Positions 39,421 through 39,675 of a DNA stretch of 39,675 nt are shown in pieces (the stretch's first letter is position 1; each line of letters begins with the position of its first letter). Made by a program: the position numbers and the translations under genes. The stretch is from an uncultured Oscillospiraceae bacterium (GTDB lineage: Bacteria; Bacillota; Clostridia; Oscillospirales; Oscillospiraceae), in NCBI GenBank assembly GCA_947629795.1, contig CANRFC010000028.1, positions 1-39,675 on the forward strand, read 5' to 3'. Below the pieces are notes generated by a model. The model worked only from the letters and a program-made list of their open reading frames with translations. It searched no databases and had not been told where the DNA came from.

Positions 39421-39675
39421 AGCTCTCTCCTCCTCTGTTTTGGATCAATGGGTAAATTACCATTTATATCCAGTTCCAGGTCAGTATAGACCACCGGGGA
39501 GAAAATCTTTGCTGAAAACAGGCGAGAGGGGGAGAGATTCCCTTTGGACGGAAACGGAGCGAAATCAGGCCCGGGGCGCAAAAAATTCCCGGCGGGGGAA
39601 AGGCCGCTGCTCGTAAAACAGTATTTGCGTAAAATAGCAAAAGTCCAGTGTTTTCAAGGGGTACGGCGTGACTTC
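39421..39675. other. Region upstream of spoIIE
   Basis: 255 bp with no ORF or RNA gene recognised. On the minus strand a TATACT lies about 50 bp before the start codon, but its -35 is poor. I see no clear Spo0A box. The remainder holds AT-rich tracts without repeats. Confidence 0.4.

Overview
The window is high-GC Clostridia DNA. It encodes SpoIIE, a butyryl-CoA:acetate-type CoA-transferase, anaerobic sulfite reductase and a clostridial-style IscR/IscS/IscU set. Together these suggest a spore-forming, strictly anaerobic, butyrate-producing gut member of the Oscillospiraceae (Flavonifractor/Lawsonibacter/Pseudoflavonifractor-like). The genus is inferred. No rRNA, tRNA, CRISPR array or complete insertion sequence was seen. 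Many long antisense open frames exist, but they are by-products of the GC-rich codon use.

Layout. Positions 1-1000 are AT-richer and hold the C-terminal part of a phage-type YqaJ recombinase running off the left edge, about 400 bp without a gene, and a small hypothetical gene. Next come a flavodoxin (1060-1536) and asparagine synthase (minus strand). A cysteine and Fe-S block follows (3.7-9.1 kb): cysE, cysK, mnmA, a three-Cys Rrf2/IscR regulator, iscS and iscU. cysE and cysK each have a matching promoter plus a leader mini-ORF carrying Arg-Cys-Arg at codons 22-24. A 13-bp motif recurs at the cysE, cysK, iscR and, degenerately, iscS promoters. Then come a class II UvrA (UvrA2) and an APC permease.

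From 13.5 to 17.5 kb on the minus strand, a MarR regulator precedes a MalY/PatB-type C-S lyase, an APC permease and a flavodoxin-ferredoxin protein. Twin TTTAG-N3-CTAAA operators sit at the lyase promoter. From 17.7 to 26.7 kb on the plus strand lie a CysL-like LysR regulator, asrABC (sulfite to sulfide), siroheme genes (a Met8/SirC-type dehydrogenase and a CobA-HemD fusion) and a FecBCD-type importer translationally coupled to them. Then come a FliB-like protein and, at 28.2-30.9 kb, a CyuA-type cysteine desulfidase with a DAACS symporter.

The last part (31-39.4 kb) has a secreted lipoprotein nuclease, an ECF sigma/anti-sigma pair whose anti-sigma ends in a His-rich tail, a DUF815 AAA+ ATPase, a CoA-transferase with a Rex-like palindrome over its -10 element, and spoIIE.

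Taken together, much of the window concerns sulfur flow. Sulfite is reduced to sulfide by Asr using siroheme. Sulfide plus O-acetylserine gives cysteine (CysE/CysK). Cysteine sulfur goes to Fe-S clusters and tRNA thiolation (IscS/IscU/MnmA), and excess cysteine can be broken down by the lyase or CyuA. Three regulators (Rrf2, MarR, LysR) sit beside the parts they probably control. The most novel signal is the paired cysE/cysK leader arrangement together with the shared Rrf2-type motif.
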